A stretch of 8,098 bases of DNA from Acidimicrobiales bacterium (GTDB lineage Bacteria > Actinomycetota > Acidimicrobiia > Acidimicrobiales > SHLQ01): NCBI GenBank assembly GCA_013002375.1, contig JABDJW010000334.1, positions 1-8,098 on the forward strand. Reading direction: 5' to 3'. This document shows, piece after piece, positions 6,310 through 8,098 of this stretch (position 1 is its first letter; each line of letters begins with the position of its first letter). A model generated the notes under the pieces. That model ran no database searches. It had not been told where the DNA came from and worked only from the letters and a program-made list of their open reading frames with translations. The position numbers and the translations under genes are program-made.

Positions 6310-6330
6310 TGACAGAAGTACTTGACAGAA
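6310..6330 (+). repeat. TGACAGAA direct repeat in the rimP leader
   Basis: TGACAGAA occurs at 6310-6317 and 6323-6330, 13 bp apart. The second copy forms a perfect -35-like TTGACA (6322-6327), but no matching -10 box lies 16-19 bp downstream. The role is unknown. Confidence 0.4.
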
Positions 6331-6336
6331 AGCCAG

Positions 6337-6361
6337 CCGAATCGGGCCTTGGCCCGCTCGG
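6337..6361 (+). other. Leader hairpin upstream of rimP
   Basis: CGGGC-CTTG-GCCCG (6343-6356) forms a short perfect hairpin with a CTTG loop. It can be extended outward by CCGA (6337-6340) with TCGG (6358-6361) across a small internal loop. It lies about 30 nt before the rimP ribosome binding site and has no T-run. Confidence 0.4.
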
Positions 6362-6390
6362 ATCGAACCACGACCAGCCCACGACCGACG

Positions 6391-6397
6391 AGGGGAG
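6391..6397 (+). promoter_or_regulatory. rimP ribosome binding site
   Basis: AGGGGAG lies six nt before ATG 6404. It is one of only two clear Shine-Dalgarno sequences in the window, in contrast with the apparently leaderless P450, ispG and sulfotransferase starts. Confidence 0.75.
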
Positions 6398-6403
6398 TGT
6401 GAC

Positions 6404-6913
6404 ATGGCAATACCCGATCGGGTCACCGACCTCATCACACCGGTCCTCGACGAACTCGGGGTCGAGTTGTACGACGTGCTGCACAACGGCGGCGTGTTGC
6501 GCATTCTCGTCACGACTCCGACCGGCGTCGACATCGGCGTCCTGCGCACCGTCACCAAGGCGGTGGGCCACCTGCTGGATGAAGCCGATCCCATATCGGC
6601 CTCGTACACCCTCGAGGTCTCGAGCCCTGGGCTCGAGCGAGGCTTGCGGAAACCCGAGCACTTCGCCGCCGCAGTGGGCGAAGAGGTCAAGCTGAAGATG
6701 CGCCCGGGTTACGACGGCGATCGTCGCCTGCAAGGCGTGATCATTTCGGCTGATGACACCGCGGTGGTGCTCAGCATCGACTCCGGCGCCGAGTCGGTCG
6801 AACGGTCGATCGACTACCGCGACCTGATCAGTGCAAAAACGGTCTTCGATTGGAGCCCGACCCCCAAGCCCGGGGAGTCGGACAAGGAACGTAGAAAGGC
6901 TCCCACGGCATGA
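6404..6913 (+). CDS. rimP: Ribosome maturation factor RimP
   Basis: RimP helps assemble the 30S ribosomal subunit. The protein has 169 residues, close to family length. The N-terminal alpha/beta domain ends in the family signature EVSSPGLERGL at 71-81, followed by RKPEHF. A beta-rich SH3-like C-terminal domain covers about 90-150, then a short basic tail (KERRK) that is probably disordered. The start is well supported by AGGGGAG six nt upstream. The stop overlaps the nusA start as ATGA, which indicates translational coupling. The order rimP-nusA is conserved across bacteria, with infB often following beyond this window. The 272-bp leader in front suggests that the pair is regulated separately from ispG. 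Confidence 0.95.
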   Translation: MAIPDRVTDLITPVLDELGVELYDVLHNGGVLRILVTTPTGVDIGVLRTVTKAVGHLLDEADPISASYTLEVSSPGLERGLRKPEHFAAAVGEEVKLKMRPGYDGDRRLQGVIISADDTAVVLSIDSGAESVERSIDYRDLISAKTVFDWSPTPKPGESDKERRKAPTA

Positions 6914-8098
6914 ACGCGGAAATGATGGAGGCGCTCCAGGCGCTGGCCGCTGACAAAGGCATCAGTGTCGACGCGCTGTTCGCCGCCCTGGCCGATGCGC
7001 TCGAATCGGCCTACAAGCGCATGCCCGAGGCCGAAGAATATGCCTGGGTCACGATCGATCCCGACAGCATGGACATCCGGGTGTTCGCTCAGGAACTCGA
7101 CGAGGACGGCGAGCCGGTGGGCGAGGAATTCGACGTCACCCCCGACAACTTCGGGCGTATCGCGGCCCAGACCGCCCGCCAGGTGATGACCCAACGCATT
7201 CGCGAAGCCGAGCGCGAGCTCAAGTACGAAGAATACGCGGGCCGCGAGGGCGACATCGTCACCGGCATGATTCAGCAGTCCGACGCCCGCTACACCCTGC
7301 TCGATCTCGGGCGGGTCGAGGCTCTGCTGCCCCAAGCCGAGCAAGTGCCCTATGAACGGCCGGAGCCGAATGCTCGCCTCAAGGCCTACATCGTCGAGGT
7401 CCGCAAGACGGCCAAGGGCCCGCAAATCGTCGTGAGCCGGACCCACCCCGGCCTCATCAAACGCTTGTTCGAGCTCGAAGTACCCGAGATCGCCGACGGT
7501 GTGGTCGAGATCCGGGCCTGCGCCCGCGAGCCAGGTCATCGCACGAAGATCGCGGTGTGGTCCAACGACGCCAACGTCGATCCCGTCGGTGCCTGCGTCG
7601 GCGCCCGTGGCGCCCGGGTCCGCATGATCGTCAACGAATTGCGGGGCGAAAAGATCGACATCGTGCCCTTCAGCGACGACCTCCAGGAGTTCATCATGAA
7701 GGCGCTCTCACCGGCCAAGGTGAAAGAGGTCCGCATCGATGAGATGACCGGCACGGCCACCGTGGTCGTGCCCGACCATCAGCTTTCGCTGGCCATTGGC
7801 CGCGAAGGCCAGAACGCCCGCCTGGCCGCCCGCCTCACCGGCTGGCGCGTCGACATCAAGAGCGAAGCCCAGCTCGCCGAAGAAGCCGCCTACGGCGAAG
7901 TCGAGTGGGCCGAAGGTGAATGGGTCGTCGACGAAGCGACCGGCGAGCAGGTCTGGAAGCCGGCCGACGGCAGCGAAGCGCTCAGCGCCGAGCAATGGAG
8001 CGCCGCGGCCAGCACCGAAACCGACACAGCGGCCAGCACCGGGGACGACACAGAGGCCGCAGGGGATGCACCGGCTGAGGACGCCCCCGATACCAAAC
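6910..8098 (+). CDS. nusA: Transcription termination/antitermination factor NusA (3' end missing)
   Basis: NusA binds RNA polymerase and nascent RNA and modulates pausing, termination and antitermination. The first 396 residues are in the window and the frame stays open at the right edge. In order: an N-terminal polymerase-binding domain (about 1-105) beginning MNAEMMEALQALA; an S1 domain (about 112-180) containing GDIVTGMI; KH1 with the GARG loop at 231-234; and KH2 with GREG at 297-300, ending near residue 319. A hydrophilic tail follows. It has a tryptophan-bearing segment (EWAEGEWVVDEATGEQVW, about 336-353) and then an Ala/Asp/Glu/Thr-rich stretch. It shows no sign of the folded acidic repeats of the E. 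coli protein, but the end is not visible. The M. tuberculosis protein is about 347 residues, so this tail is longer than in that relative. ATG overlaps the rimP stop. Confidence 0.96.
   Translation, partial: MNAEMMEALQALAADKGISVDALFAALADALESAYKRMPEAEEYAWVTIDPDSMDIRVFAQELDEDGEPVGEEFDVTPDNFGRIAAQTARQVMTQRIREAERELKYEEYAGREGDIVTGMIQQSDARYTLLDLGRVEALLPQAEQVPYERPEPNARLKAYIVEVRKTAKGPQIVVSRTHPGLIKRLFELEVPEIADGVVEIRACAREPGHRTKIAVWSNDANVDPVGACVGARGARVRMIVNELRGEKIDIVPFSDDLQEFIMKALSPAKVKEVRIDEMTGTATVVVPDHQLSLAIGREGQNARLAARLTGWRVDIKSEAQLAEEAAYGEVEWAEGEWVVDEATGEQVWKPADGSEALSAEQWSAAASTETDTAASTGDDTEAAGDAPAEDAPDTK

Noticed and set aside
6368..6386. Direct repeat CCACGACC (6368-6375 and 6379-6386) before rimP
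   Set aside because: It is short, GC-rich and likely by chance; no structure or spacing supports a function.
6132..6403. A tRNA or other known RNA gene in the ispG-rimP spacer
   Set aside because: In some bacteria a tRNA precedes rimP, but no T-loop signature or acceptor stem of tRNA form is present here. The structure is better read as a terminator or leader.
5139..6410. 423-codon open frame on the minus strand across ispG and the spacer
   Set aside because: It lies opposite ispG, which has all its cluster ligands. Long antisense frames are expected in high-GC genes, and the translation shows no recognisable domain.
6814..7539. 241-codon minus-strand frame over rimP and nusA
   Set aside because: It is antisense to well-defined S1 and KH coding sequence and has no domain of its own.

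Overview
The window is a high-GC stretch from what is most likely an actinobacterium. The best guess is a deep-branching group such as Acidimicrobiia. This is inferred from GC content, housekeeping gene content, protein style and apparently leaderless starts; no taxonomic marker was searched. It carries six genes: five on the + strand and one large gene on the - strand. No tRNA, rRNA, CRISPR array, insertion sequence or defence-type module was found.

Left block (1-1430): a membrane-embedded site-2 protease (RseP/Rip1 family), with the window edge at or just inside its 5' end. In many actinobacteria this gene sits in the order dxr - rseP - ispG. Here rseP and ispG are separated by an accessory block of about 3.5 kb. 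That block (1431-4904) contains a soluble cytochrome P450, a 64-residue CxxHxxC ferredoxin 28 nt behind it, and an opposing 643-residue sulfotransferase-like protein. The ferredoxin is the likely electron donor for the P450, but no ferredoxin reductase is present. The ferredoxin and sulfotransferase genes meet tail to tail and share one CTAG palindrome as their stop codons. The sulfotransferase appears to be a tandem of an intact N-terminal domain and a second, degenerate sulfotransferase-like domain.

Right block (4905-8098): ispG (MEP isoprenoid pathway), a 272-bp spacer, then rimP and nusA joined by an ATGA overlap; nusA runs off the right edge. The spacer holds a candidate extended -10 promoter, a strong terminator-like hairpin with a U-rich tail, and a tandem copy of the 3' arm of that hairpin. 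Together these suggest an attenuated leader for the rimP-nusA transcription/translation operon.

ispG and the sulfotransferase gene are divergent. Their start codons lie 46 bp apart, each has a TANNNT box about 6-7 nt before its ATG, and neither has a Shine-Dalgarno sequence. Both therefore look leaderless, with overlapping face-to-face promoters and a repeated ACCTGCAG octamer. The P450 start has the same leaderless geometry. I see no wholly new system. The points most worth following are the two-domain sulfotransferase, the accessory block between rseP and ispG, and the rimP leader.
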